From: Sinonovacula constricta
Lineage: Eukaryota; Mollusca; Bivalvia; Cardiida; Solecurtidae
DNA: 64,000 nucleotides
Assembly (NCBI GenBank): GCA_007844125.1
Contig: CM017573.1
Coordinates: 930,001 to 994,000, forward strand
Reading direction: 5' to 3'
In this document: positions 42,446 through 54,625 of the stretch, in pieces
How positions within the stretch are numbered: position 1 is the stretch's first letter
How the letters are laid out: every line of letters starts with the position of its first letter
Notes under the pieces: generated by a model
Database searches by the model: none
What the model saw: only the letters and a program-made list of their open reading frames with translations
What the model was told of the DNA's origin: nothing
Made by a program: the position numbers and the translations under genes

Positions 42446-42599
42446 TCATTAAATGATCAACTTCGATTTGTTTAAGCGTTTACATGTTTGTCTGAAAAGT
42501 ATATGCATTTGAAAATTGCATCGATTTGCTATAAGCAAACCTACGTGTGTATACAACACCAATGTAAGAATAGCTTTCATTCGTCCGGAGGCTTCAGAC

Positions 42600-43115
42600 G
42601 TCTACATGACTGAAGTTCACATCATCGAGACATTTATCTTTGTCATTTATCCACCATCAAATAGCAGCAAGTACTTGAGGTCCCTTGCCTTGAATCAAGT
42701 CGATATATTATGTCTGCATGCGCGAAGACTTAAAAGATGCGAAAATATTTGACTACATTCTGTTTACCCGATGATGAGGGTTCTGTTGTTCCGTCTCCTT
42801 ATGGCCTTAATTGGCGCTAAATTAGGTTTGTTCAAATTCGCGTGCCAACAGTTGTCCAAAGCGGAATTCAGGCAATAAATTATACGTTGGACAGTTTCTC
42901 TGCATTAAGGAACAAGTGGTTTGGGTTCCCATCTCAATATTTCAACCGCCTCTCATCTCATCTCTTCGGTTCTCGGAGCGGATCAATACTAAAGTATTGG
43001 CAATGGGTTGAAGGAGAGGGAGGGGGAGAAATGTTGCAGTACATAACAGATCCGGGGGATCATGGTATTCATCGTATTTCCGCATAGATCTTGTCAAAAC
43101 TGCGAATGTAAGGAT
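42600..43115 (+). repeat. Local duplication, copy B (SINE-free)
   Basis: Contains TCATCGAGACATTTATC, GAGGGTTCTGTTGTTCCGTCT, GTGCCAACAGTTG, GGACAGTTTCTCTGC, AAGTGGTTTGGGTTCC and GCGGATCAATACTAAAGTAT. The position matching the SINE insertion in copy A is empty here (TGAGGGTTCTGTTGTTCC near 42775). Confidence 0.7.
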
Positions 43116-43838
43116 AGATAGTTCTCAAAAAATATGTTTGTTAAAATAGTATTTTTGAAAGACACCGTTTTGTTGCTCTGTAATGTTTCACATACCGTTG
43201 GATCCTTGACTTAGGCTGTCAGTCTTTACAGGCGTTTCCCTTCTTCTAGAACTCTTTCTTTTAGAAATAATGGTAGCAAATATTTCAGCTGTTTATTTTA
43301 CAGTAACTGAAATAATGCAACATTGAGGGTATGGTACAAGTCTGACGAGAATACAACGCCAAGTAACAATGAATTTAAAATGTCCCATTTTCACCATTTA
43401 TTATTTCTCACATATTATCGATAGTTTCTCTGATAAGACACCTGACCTTTTGTGGATATTAGACGACTAGTAATTACTTGATACATATATTACATTCTTA
43501 CATACGAACATATCCTTAAGTAGCTAGCCTCCTGTTTAACAGACTTTTAAAACAGAAAGTTGGAAACGCAACCATTATTTTAGTATGCCATTAGGTTTTA
43601 CAAACTGCCATGTTTGTATAGTCGTTAAATTGATGTTAAAGTTGTTTTTATAAGACTGTGGGAAGGCCAATGGTTAATATTTCATGCAAAAAGTTATAAC
43701 AGCAGTGTCGTTGATTCAATGGAGAACCTCTCTTTATCAATACAATTTTAAATATTGTTAACTGAACCTTTCTTTCATTAAAACACACACATAAACATAA
43801 CTCACGTATGTAGATATACCGCGTCATTTGAATAAATT
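43116..43838. other. No recognised feature
   Basis: A/T-rich, no open frame of note. Confidence 0.45.
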
Positions 43839-44180
43839 GGTAAATAAGAAAAGGTCCAAACAGAAATACTACAGATTTTCAATCCAAACTACCTCTAGAC
43901 AAAGCGAAAAGGATAAATGTAAATGTGGCAAAAGCATAGAGACGAGACATAACACACAAAAAGAAAAGCACAGATTTACCGCTTTGGAACGGCCAGTCGG
44001 CAAAAGGACCGACTGGGGTGCTTAAACCAGGTTTGTGGAGCGCTCCACCCTCGCACATCCTGAAGGTTTTTCTATCATACAAACAGTGTAAATATAACTA
44101 TCCAGTCAAAGTGAGACAACTAACAGTAAGCACCTGCATCGGGAGTTAAAACTGATAAAATGAACAAGTATATAGACAAA
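43839..44180 (+). repeat. Hairpin-cluster dispersed repeat, copy 1
   Basis: About 342 bp, matching 53877-54222 from GGTAAATAAGAAAAGGTCC to CACCTGCATCGGGAGTTAAA. The centre has three consecutive inverted repeats: CCAGTCGG-8 nt-CCGACTGG (43993-44016), AAACCAGGTTT (44024-44034) and GTGGAGCGCTCCAC (44035-44048). Confidence 0.88.
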
Positions 44181-45700
44181 AACACACCGCAAAGTAAGGA
44201 CAATCAACATACAGAACAGCATGTTTGTTCAACTGGTCCATAATGCAATTCATTAAAACAAAAATTAAGAGTGGCGCAATCCGGTACACGACATTTCCCC
44301 TTGATTGGCGACGTAACTCGGATAATTTTGACAAACATCGAAAGTTTAGGTGATCGACACAAAATAAGTACAAGCTATTTTCCGCGTAGGGGACCCTACT
44401 GTGACCATGTTGGAATGAAAGATGATGGCCCTGTTTGGTACTCTGAACTATCAGAATTCCACTACAGACTACAATATCGGAATGATGTAGCGACAGGCAT
44501 CGAGGCATAGGGAAAAAGAAATTACCATATCGATCTTCTGTTCCACAGTAAGTGTCTGTTAGAATAACCAGCGTCTTCGATTCTTACCAAATTAGGACCT
44601 GCTACAGTGTTATATTGGCGATTGGACCGGCTATCTGAACATCAGAGAGAAAACAGACTTGGTCAGTGGACTCCTGGGGTGCTTTAGTTGAATTACCCAC
44701 TCATTACGATCCTATTTACAAAATATCGATAACGCAAAGTGTGCGCAACTTCATGAGATTTTTAAAACGGTATGAGGCGATTGACAGTACCTAAATTGCA
44801 CAAGTAGAACAAGTGATATGCAGTGAAATTTGAAGGAGAATCGTGGTTGGTTCGAGGGATGCGATTGATATTTGGCTGAAAGTGTTGACCCAGCGGAAAC
44901 TTCTGTGCAACCACGTGGTTCTCAGTACTTCTTGCGTCAATATGGTGAAAACGTACTGCCGGAATGAGAAAAGTGAATGGATTGTGTGTGATTCTTTTTT
45001 CTCCATGTAATATAGAGCCGTTGGCCTTATAGTCAGAAGATTCAAGGATTTTAAACTATTTATGTCAATAATTTTGTCACATTCAGTGGCCGTAGTGCGA
45101 TTGTGAAAAAAGATAATAATTTGTTCTTTACAATACAATAGTGTAAGGAACTTTTGTTGTACTTAAAACTCAGGAGCAGCACTAAGCATATATGAAAACC
45201 AGTATGTTTACCCTATAACACTTTCTACAAATTTTAAATTTTGCTAATGTCTTTAATAGTTAAGTACGTTTGATATCAGTTAGTGATTGGTTTAACTTGT
45301 GTGTGAAGTTTATAAACAATAATTAAAAAAATATATATTTCGATTGCTCGCACATTGATTGACCTATAACAACATTTTTTTCTTACCAATACTTTCTCTG
45401 AAAATCGTATGATTTCAGTGTGGATGTTTACTATGCTTTCGATATCAGTTACTGAATCTGTTTCCGGTGGCACTGACATTGAAGTCTCTCAGATACGAGT
45501 CTCCCGAAGCACGTGTGTTTGTTCGAGAGTGTAAAAGGACACTTGTGTCATCGATTTTAGCTCCTCATCCGAGGAAGGTAAATTTGCTGAGAGGCATTAA
45601 TCGCTTCTAGCTTCGGTGACCTTACGAGGGTTCGGTTGTAGTAAATGCCCTAGAGCTTTCCACCGTAAAAACTGACATTAGTGCCATCGTGATCGTGTTG
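44181..45700. other. No supported gene
   Basis: A 79-codon plus-strand frame at 44271-44510 has no recognisable domain or splice context. The remainder is A/T-rich. Confidence 0.4.
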
Positions 45701-45833
45701 TGGTGATATTTGTCTTATTGTGATTTTGTGAAACCAAAGAGATATCAATTGGATTGTGTTTTATATATTTTATACGAGGTAAAATCGGTGGATTGCATTG
45801 CAAAAGGTTCCATTGGTTCGCGCATGACATTAA

Positions 45834-45863
45834 TGACGTCATATACAAAACCTGATGACGTCA
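45834..45863. promoter_or_regulatory. Two perfect CRE palindromes 22 bp apart
   Basis: TGACGTCA at 45834-45841 and at 45856-45863. The full 8-bp CREB/ATF site occurs twice, two helical turns apart, about 265-290 bp upstream of a candidate start codon at 46126. Confidence 0.7.
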
Positions 45864-45946
45864 GATTAATATGTGTTGCGGAGTTTTGGGGAAAATCATA
45901 ATCCCTCTCTATTTTCTCCTTAGGAAAGCAAAAGCATAGGAAAAGT

Positions 45947-45963
45947 GTACGTTGTGAACGTAC
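45947..45963. promoter_or_regulatory. Palindrome GTACGTT-3-AACGTAC
   Basis: A perfect 7-bp inverted repeat with a 3-bp spacer lies between the CRE pair and the candidate start codon. The spacing resembles dimeric factor sites; the factor is unknown. Confidence 0.45.
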
Positions 45964-46125
45964 ATAATTTTCAGTTCGTGAAATTCTGTGCTTTATTTTT
46001 GTGTGGATTTTATCCAGCATCTGGTATACACTTTGCGTGCAGAAAAAATAGTCTGGATTTATTTTTCTTGCACCTGCCTCCTATAGACAAGTATTGCAGA
46101 AACGTGAACACGTAAAACGGTCACA

Positions 46126-46138
46126 ATGGGGTTAATAG
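46126..46138 (+). CDS. Candidate first coding exon (M-G-L-I) of an unidentified gene
   Basis: GTCACAATGGGGTTAATAG|gtgagt: a good start context followed four codons later by a consensus donor in phase 1. No downstream exon could be confirmed, so the gene identity is unknown. If real, the rest lies in or beyond 47-64 kb. Confidence 0.3.
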
Positions 46139-48050
46139 GTGAGTAGAAATCAACAACATGAGTTTTCCAAATAATTTATTTCTGTTTCTGTATTTAGGCG
46201 TCGCATCTTAACCGCACACAGTAAATGTTCCTACATGTATTTCAGCTAGCTTGTTAACTTAATTAATCAATTAAAATTTGCAAAGGTATGCATCTCAAAG
46301 TACAATAGTGGGATATGTTTCTTATTGATAAAAAGATTGGTAATTGTGAGATGAAGTTTAAATTTGAAGTCAAGGCACAGAGAACTGAGACTATATAAGG
46401 CTGTAAAGGTTTACCCTGCCATAAACAACCTTTAAACACATATATACAACACATATACATACAACACATATATCCTTCATTGTGTTGTAATTAATAATTC
46501 TTAAAGAAATGTTCGTCAAATACTACAAAGATCTTTTTAGTGACTGACCGTATATCGTAACGGCCAGTCACTCTGAAGAAAACCACTGGAAATTGTTAGC
46601 AATTTTCAAAATTGTATATAAAAGAACAATTTTAAAGAACTTTTGAACATAATTCGTTAAATGGTATGGTTTGGAACAATATAGATAAAACATTAATGCA
46701 ATATAATGTTTGAAACGTTATTAACATCGAGCAATGGTGTGTGAGGTCAATGTCACTAACCAAACTTAACATGAATATATGTATATATTAATGTTTCAGG
46801 TTAATATACAATACTAAAATAAACCCAAGTAACAAATGCTACAAAACAAAGAAAAGAAATCAAAACAAACAACAAAAAAGACAATATAAACTATCAATAA
46901 CTTTCAATATAAACATTGTTTAAAACAGTATTTGACAGAATTAATTTGATTTTACCATATAATAAATGCTAGTATATGAACTTTACATGACAAGCCACCG
47001 TGGAAATTTCTGTTGAGTTTCAAGTGTCGATTTTATAAATAATAGCTACAATTATGTCTTTTCAGTTATAATATGATGGCAATTATTGATGTTTATGTTC
47101 AAGGTTTGCTGAGTTTCAGGGGCAAGTTATTGATTAAATTTTCTGGTACTCCAAACGATGCAAATATTTTCTTTTAAGCACAATTCTGACAAGAATCGAA
47201 TGCTTTTGGAAAGGAACAAATAAGTTAATCAGTTGAAAACACTATAGAAAATGTTACAAGTACAAACTAAGTCTACTTAAAATAGAAAATAACAGTATAC
47301 GGCATCAAAAGATTTCTTAATAAATGATTTTTAACAGTATATGATACATTTCTATAACAGATGAAATGGGATATTGTGTTGTTTGTTTAGATGTGTGCAT
47401 TTAATTGTTGATATTGTATGTGTAACGGACATGCAATGAAATCAATGGAACACGCTATCGAAAAAAGGATGGTACAGACAGAGAAAGAAATCAAATAAGG
47501 TAAAACGGATCAGGAAATGAGCAAGACGTTAAGTAATCGCCACAAGTCGAAATACAACAATTCTTCATCGGCAATGAATACTTGTCTAGAGAGCAGGAAT
47601 AGCGACACCTTTAAGAAGTTCAGTATCAGTGCACATTTTCCTGCGTTTTCAAAAAAATATCAATTTTTAAATTTCATGATATAAGATATTCTTACTTTAA
47701 GGTTGGTGGCTGAAGTACGGATTCTAATATCTTCTCTTATCTGACAAGAAAATTGCAATTCACTGTATCATTATCCAATCAGAATTTGCAAACATGCACA
47801 TATGGGTTAGCAAATGAAAAACGGGGGAGATATGGAAAATTTAGCGGTAAATAGTGAATTTTGAGAGAAAATTGGTTGGAATTTACCAAAACTTGTTACA
47901 GTAGTTGCACAGAATTGCAAAAATGAAAGCTTCGGTTTGCAAAGGGAAACCGAATTGCCTTTTTTAAGCACGTGACGTATGCGACGTGTCAGTTGACCTT
48001 GGCTTTATTACGGATGGAGAGATGTCAATATTTTCTTCTGGAGATATCAT
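46139..48050. other. No supported gene; hairpin at 46539-46572
   Basis: The stem AGTGACTG-A-CCG with CGG-C-CAGTCACT closes a 10-nt loop. It resembles the GGCCAGTC word of the hairpin-cluster repeat. The remainder is A/T-rich. Confidence 0.5.
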
Positions 48051-48054
48051 AATC

Positions 48055-48340
48055 CTTCTTCAGAGTCTTAATATCATGGCCCCTGGTTCCGGAAACCTGA
48101 TAAAAGATCAAGGTATTGACAGTGGATGGACTTTTTTCATCGCGGAAAGCTACATGTGTATCGACCAACAACAAGCTCAAGGGTCTTCCCAGGACAATCT
48201 TAACCCGCTTAGAAAGACTAAGATTGGGCAGGTAGCAAAGATCTACATAGACCCGCTCCCGATCGGAGCTGTCTGATCAGGAACTGCTATATTTGCTAGT
48301 GAGTCGTTAGCAATTATCTTGTTACCAGTGCTTGTGGTTT
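48055..48340. repeat. Dispersed repeat, 'GCTGTCTGATCAGG' family
   Basis: GATCGGAGCTGTCTGATCAGG + AACTGCTATATTTGCTAGTG matches words at 7.1, 15.2 and 59.2 kb. The 96-codon frame at 47986-48276 runs through this repeat and is therefore unlikely to be a host gene. Confidence 0.5.
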
Positions 48341-51300
48341 TTTAGCAACAATCTAGGATTTTGTATTGCTTCGTAACAGTGTAGCGTGACAAGGGTTAAT
48401 CGCCGTTACATCGGGACTGCGTTACAGGCTGAACATAACAATGTACGTAGGACCGATTAAAAATGGATGAATAACAGGTTGGCAATGCAAACAGAAAGGA
48501 ATTTAAAAGCAGATGCGATGATATTGCAAAGCAGTTTTCGGAACGCTAGATGACAAGGTGCAAAGTGCCAACTTTTGCGTTCCACCCTTTTTTTGTTTCA
48601 TTTTATATGGCCATGAGATGTATCATGGTTATAGCTTTTTGGGACTACTTTTTTTATACGAAGCTGGTCAGAATTTAGCGTATGAATATAAGCCAACGAA
48701 TGAGATCCTATTGTGCATAAAAAAGTTTATCATAAGGATAGTCTATACCTGAATTCTATAAACCTATATGGTCCCATACTAATATGCATTTTAGCGCATT
48801 AATAATAAAGAATTTATAAAAATACATAAACTTATTATCTTCGTAAGTTAATTGGCCGTCGCGATATTAATAATTTTTATGCCTAACAAATATCCTAAAA
48901 TCGCTATGTTTAGTTATAATTTACAACAAAGAGCATCCTGTGAAATATGTTTACATTTAAAAAACAGTTGAAATACTCTTAAACTATACCGGTATTCATT
49001 TTTGAGGTCAAATTTAACCAATATATTTCATCCGCTTTCGCTTCGGATTCAGTTTTAGACAAATAACCCATTACTGTTGACTCGATTATGCATTCAGTTA
49101 CAGTAAAATGCTTCATTTGAAATATTTACTAGATCGATAAATCGAGCGCGCCCCTCTCTAAGCCATGCGTTGTTAACTGACACGCGATATGATGTTCATG
49201 ATAATGGGTCCCGGGGGACGACCTCAGAATAACAGTACCAGACTGATCTCGATCCGTATCCATTTTTAAATGTGTTGCTGATTCCTTGCTTGTTGATGTT
49301 TGGAAAGTTTAAAAGTTTTGATATAGTAAATTCCGGTTCTTAGAATCCAGTTTAAAATGTGGATTTATACCTTAGGAGCTTCTGCCTTATCGTTAATTCC
49401 CAAAACGCGGATCCATTTGAAATAATTATCATTATCATTTTTTTATTACTTTATTTAAAAACTCTACATTGATATCAGAGTACAGCAATAAAACCCCGTG
49501 TAGCTTTTGACTCTCCCAACGTAAAGGCGTTTCAATCTTGTGGAGAGAAGCATGTTCAAATATTCGTATTTAAGTAAGTTGTGATCTGTGTAATCTGGGG
49601 CAGTTTGAATCCATTAATAAGTGTGAAAATTTATGCACTAACGAAAAAACCCCTAACAAGATCAAAGTTATAAACTGAGACCGATAGGTCTTTGTTCTCA
49701 ACATGAAGAAATTAACATGCATCTTTGCGGAAAGTTGAAAATTGATCCAAAATGTCGGGAAAGCTACGAGCAATCTCTCGTACAACTAGTGTCCTATTAG
49801 TGATGCTATGGACTGACTGGGTAATGGAAAACAAGGCGATACATGGGCATTAATTATGCATGCAAAATTGGAATGAATGTAAAATCAACCCATAAAGAAT
49901 GCTAAAACTATTGGGAGATATTTTGATGCTACGAGGGCATTAGAAATAATTGAACGCAACAGACAAAGTATGGTGGATCTTTAATTAGATGAGTTTTGTC
50001 ATTTAAGAATTGAATAAAATGCGGTCGATTTTATAAAGATATGGCACAGTGAAGGTAATGAGCATTGAAATAACATAAATCGAGGAAGCTGATGGATTAA
50101 ACTTGATATGTCTTTAGGATAAGGTTCATCCAGATTGTGGAGAATGGTGATATTAAGTATATACTGGTCATATGATAAATCGTACTCTCAAAACAAAGCT
50201 GCATTTCTTCTGAGTGTTTCATCTGTCTTAAAAATAGATTATTACTTACAAATTTTGAATTTATTGTTATATATATCGATATGTTTACCTTGAGCAACAA
50301 TTTGTTAGGTTTGTATTGTATTTGAAAAATACTTCATTTAGTTATTTTAAACTTTAAATCAAGTTTTATTCAATCCCAGGAGTTCATTTTTTTGACACAT
50401 ATACTTCAATGTTTAATACTTATGTTACAAAAATGTGATGCACTAACTTCCTTTATATACAAATTGGAAATAGGGAAGGACAAATGTTTAATAGAAAATC
50501 AAACAAACAACAATGGCAGTTTGTCTCCGTAATAATTATGTATTTAGCTTATTCGGTAGATGCAGACACATACTTTGCTGCCTAAATTTATGTAAACACA
50601 ACAACAGGGAGGCTAAATGCAACAAAATAAACTTCATTATACATATACTACCACATGGAGCGTTTAGAAATACAGCATCCTGTAAAACTAGGCAACCAGC
50701 ACAGGACGATACAGATAACCCCTCCTGGTCTTGGTCCTTGACCCTTGACCTTCTGCTTATCATATGTCCACATTGAACGCGGAATTGTATAGTTAGAGAA
50801 TGGACAGTTTATCTAACACTAAAGCTATTGACGACAGTTTAACTACACCGACTTTCATTGTCTCTACAATGTGACTACTTTTCCGAAGTAGTGAATGGCT
50901 TGTTTTGCAACACTTATATTTGCTTTCTCTTAAATGACGTGCCGCATTTTAGATAATAGTTGATGAAAATGCAAATTTAAGCGTACCTATAACAAGACTC
51001 CTGCTTGAAAAACATTTTAACACTTCGTAAAATTCGTGTTGTTTTCTTTTTTTGAAAATCATTCAGTTTTAATTTGGGAACTTACAAACAACGAAATTAA
51101 ACTTGATCTCCACAGGTCCTGTAACTGCAGCATATATGTTGTGTTAACACCAATACTTACTAAGTTACAGACATTTGTGAAGACACATAAACCCTACCGC
51201 TTCGTATTTGTACATAAAAACGTTTGTCATAGTAGGAAACCAACCAATCGGTCGTTAAGGTTTTCAGCTTTAATAAGAAAAAAAAGCAGTAACCCGGTGT

Positions 51301-51740
51301 GAATGACATTTTTTCTCAATATAATGAAACGCTGTAAACATTGAACCAACTTGATTCCGCCTGGTAGCGTTTCTTTTCCGTAACCATAGTAACAAACTGA
51401 CACGTTCTGATTACAAAAAAATGTCATCAAGGCAATTTTAGAAAACAAAAGAAAACATATTAACGGTTGAATAACAAGTTGCAACTCAGTTACTCTGTTC
51501 TAATGGTATTTAAGCGCGGCCAGGCGAAATAAGTTCGGGTTGTGCGTCGACAGGAAGTCACGTGATGTTTTGATTGATGGGTGCCTATACAACTAAATGT
51601 AGATCGGCGGGTCGTTTATTTAATTAAAATTCGATTGATTTTCCCTGTTCATGGAAAATCTCTGTTAATAGCGAGGGAAGGAATAATGCCTGTCGAAACT
51701 CTGTAATGATGAATTCCATAAACACAGCATCCATTTTACA
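48341..51740. other. No recognised gene
   Basis: 3.4 kb of A/T-rich sequence with only short frames. It includes an E-box CACGTG at 51560-51565 and TATTTAAGCGCGGCC near 51508, possibly promoter-like. Confidence 0.4.
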
Positions 51741-51747
51741 GATATTT

Positions 51748-51758
51748 AAGATGGCGGA
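51748..51758 (+). promoter_or_regulatory. YY1-type motif AAGATGGCGGA
   Basis: A near-perfect match to the YY1 start-proximal consensus AAGATGGCGGC on the plus strand. The ATG within it opens only M-A-D-Y-stop. It could mark a start site, but no gene downstream was identified. Confidence 0.4.
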
Positions 51759-51904
51759 CTACTGAGTGTACTGTCTTACACCGTCAGTTTAGTACATTTA
51801 CCTCTGTTTTGGCGTTATTCATGAAAAACAATTAGCAACAAAAACCCAAACTGGAATATTACAATTGAAATAGTAAGACAGTACAGCGGTTATTGGAAAA
51901 TACA

Positions 51905-52175
51905 ATCACCATTGTTTATACAGTTGGGCCTGCTGGTATCGGAAGTCAAACCAGTACCAATCATAGAATGCCAGCTTGGTTTGTGTTGTCTGTGTTTTAG
52001 AATTAGATACAACGACTATCACGTTGGTGACATCCAGCTTTGTTAGGAAGGCCTCAGATAAGCTTCTGTTAAAAACCACGGGCGTACAGCAGAGCAGCAA
52101 ATAGACAACGTGTTCATAAAAGTTCGCACCCTGACCGGGACTTGAACACCTTCTATACTTGTTATTATTCCCTGA
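51905..52175 (-). mobile_element. Diverged class-II-tRNA SINE copy
   Basis: Antisense order: CACGTTGGTGACATCCAGCTT, GGAAGGCCTCAGATAAGC, CCCTGACCGGGACTTGAACACC. The last is the B-box complement. Confidence 0.6.
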
Positions 52176-52239
52176 CAAATTGGACTACAAATGCTCGTGC
52201 AGTTTAAACTAAATGCAATGTTTGCTTGTTTGCTGTTGC

Positions 52240-52350
52240 ATCGCACTGACCCAAGTATGGTTATATTGGTAACGTCCAGCTAATTATTTGTGAAGGAAAA
52301 CCCCAAGCACGACAATGGCCAGTATAGCGATATCCAGCTAATTTTAATAA
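52240..52350 (-). mobile_element. Two nested SINE 3' ends
   Basis: AGTATGGTTATATTGGTAACGTCCAGCTAA and, 60 bp on, AATGGCCAGTATAGCGATATCCAGCTAA (each split here only by description) are the same antisense 3' terminus repeated. Confidence 0.55.
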
Positions 52351-52490
52351 CGTGTAAAAATACTGTTGAGACTATATGGTTTTGTGTTCTTCTTTTATGT
52401 TTCCTGATGAATGTTTGAATTATGACTCAGGTAAACTTTATTAATAAATTCAACGATTAAACATGAATTATAATAGTCTTTACCAAGCTT

Positions 52491-52532
52491 CACACACACA
52501 CGCGCGCGCACGCACACACACACACACACACA
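52491..52532. repeat. (CA)n/(CG)n microsatellite
   Basis: About 42 bp alternating purine-pyrimidine tract (CACACACACGCGCGCGCACG and on), a potential Z-DNA former. Confidence 0.95.
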
Positions 52533-52629
52533 TTTTTCAATGACGTCACTACTTTCGCCATAACTTATAGAAAATATCAGCGCTTGGACATTTTATATTC
52601 AAATAGATCGTTTTACTGTTCATTGCTTG

Positions 52630-52765
52630 CATTTGAGAAACCCGTCAGGAAGTGCGAGGTTAGAGCTCTGTAAAACCGGTTTAAGCACCCCAGTCGGTCC
52701 ATATTGCCGACTGACCGTTCCAAGGCGGTATCTGTCGGCTTTGCTCTTTTCGTAAGATGACTCAT
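52630..52765 (-). repeat. Hairpin-cluster dispersed repeat, inverted partial copy
   Basis: Opposite orientation: AGAGCTCT (52662-52669), AAACCGGTTT (52673-52682), and CCAGTCGG-9 nt-CCGACTG (52690-52713), followed by GTTCCAAGGCGG. The palindromes are kept although their sequences differ from the other copies. Confidence 0.75.
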
Positions 52766-53876
52766 CACAAATTTGTTCTTACTTTTCGCTTGGCTTGCAT
52801 GTGAAATACCATTGTTCTATGCCTTTTCGGAGTTTGGTATATGTTGCAATGCTCATAGGACTTTGTCATATATTCTTATTCATTGTTATCATAGTCATTT
52901 ACAACTATAAGCAAGCGTTTACTGCTTAACGATTTTTTCTTCGAGTGTGGCCGTGTTTATTTTAAAAACGTGTCTTTTTACACATCATAAAATATAACCT
53001 GAGGAAGCTTATATGGTTGTACATCTTTATGGTTTCACACAGGGGATGTCTTTCTATGAAGAGTTATCTTTCGTTACCCGCACATTTACGTATACCAATG
53101 CAACAGGCTCGCGGCCATAAATGTCAAGACTCGTGGCGCAAATAAGATCAAGAGGTTTGTTGTGCTTTTGAGGTTCATGAATATTGTACAGTTCGTGTTT
53201 TAATTATAAGTATTTTGTTTTGGTCTAAATACTTAAGATTACTTGAGTAACTGAACAATAACTATGGAATTATTTTCAGTACTTTTCACGCAAGGCAGAT
53301 AACTACTCGAATGTAAACTATAATATATATATCTGAAATATACATGTAAAGAAAAAAAGAAGCTAAATGCATTTCTTATTGACATCTTTGATTATCAATA
53401 TTCATTTATCTTTATCCCAATGGTATTTCACAACTAAGTGTGTAGCCGATTTGAAATAGCTATTTACAAATGCATAACCGACGTTCTACTTGACGTCATA
53501 CTGAACCTATTTGCTTAAAATACTCCGAACCTGTGATAGGTAAATGTAATGAACTGACGGTGTCAGACAGAGGTGTTGTGCATTTATCGAACTACGTCCA
53601 GGCTTGTATTTGCATACACTGTTCTAACTGTTAATGAGAAAGAAAATGTTAAGCAAAAAACGGCGAAAATTGACAGGCGACCACACAACACATAATGGTT
53701 AGCCTTCCTGGAAAACATTGCGCTTAATGCATAGACGTTTCTTTGTATAAAATGTCACTTATTTCATAGTGTTTTTCCCAGGGTTTAATTTCAGGAAAAA
53801 ATATTCTAGCATAAATGTCTTGGTAAACAACTTAAATGCATGTAAGGAATGGTTAGGCTTCTTTGTTTTTCATATA
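52766..53876. other. No recognised feature
   Basis: A/T-rich; short CpG-containing patch at 53100-53140. Confidence 0.4.
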
Positions 53877-54222
53877 GGTAAATAAGAAAAGGTCCTATCA
53901 AAACTCCAACAGATATTTAAATTTTATCCATCAGTAGACAAAGGCAAACAAGGTAAATGCAAATGTGAAAAAAACCCACACAGAGACGAGACATAACACA
54001 CATAAAGAAAAACCATTCGTTACCGCCTTGGAACGGTCAGTCGGCAAAAGGGCCAACTGGGGTGCTTAAACCTGGTTTGTGGAGCGCTCCAACATCGCAC
54101 TTCCTGAAGGTTTTTCTAGCAAACAAACGCTATAAATAACAACACCCCGTCAAAGTGAAACAACTAACAGTAAGCACCTGCATCGGGAGTTAAAACAAAT
54201 ACAATGAACTTATATACACACA
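53877..54222 (+). repeat. Hairpin-cluster dispersed repeat, copy 2
   Basis: Direct repeat of 43839-44180 about 10.04 kb away. Hairpins: TCAGTCGG-8 nt-CCAACTGG (54037-54060), AAACCTGGTTT (54068-54078), GTGGAGCGCTCCAA (54079-54092). Confidence 0.88.
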
Positions 54223-54424
54223 TTACAACTAGCAACAAAATAAACTATAAACATATGTACAGTATGTACAGTAGATAAAATCCTCGGCATACTGCTCGGT
54301 AATATCCGGCCATCTGAGGCTTACGCAGTTATAATCATGATGTTGCGATTGGTATTGACTCATTGTTTGGTTTCTCTAATACTAAAGAAGGTCACAATCT
54401 ACAGCGTTTTGTTTTGCTCTGTAG

Positions 54425-54625
54425 TTCATCGTACCGACATTATCGTCATTAGAACGACTTCCAGCTGTTGGTTGGTAAGGAAGACCCCAAACTAATATCT
54501 AGGTAGAGCCACCAGCACACCATAAGGTCAGCTGGAAGACCTCCCGTCATAACTTTTTTTTCTCTCCGAACGTGACACGAACCCACGCGGTGAGGGGACA
54601 ATGAGCTAATCTACTGATTACAAAA
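54425..54625 (-). mobile_element. Class-II-tRNA SINE copy
   Basis: Antisense order ACTTCCAGCTGTTGG, AAGACCCCAAACTAATATCTAGG, AGAGCCACCAGCACACC, AAGGTCAGCTGGAAGACCTC and GACACGAACCCACGCGGTGAGG. Confidence 0.7.

Noticed and set aside
44271..44510. 79-codon plus-strand frame
   Set aside because: No ATG start, no domain, no splice sites.
47986..48276. 96-codon plus-strand frame as a host gene
   Set aside because: Overlaps a dispersed repeat found at three other places; no recognisable domain.
51906..52246. Minus-strand frames of 67 and 90 codons
   Set aside because: They run through an antisense SINE including its B box.
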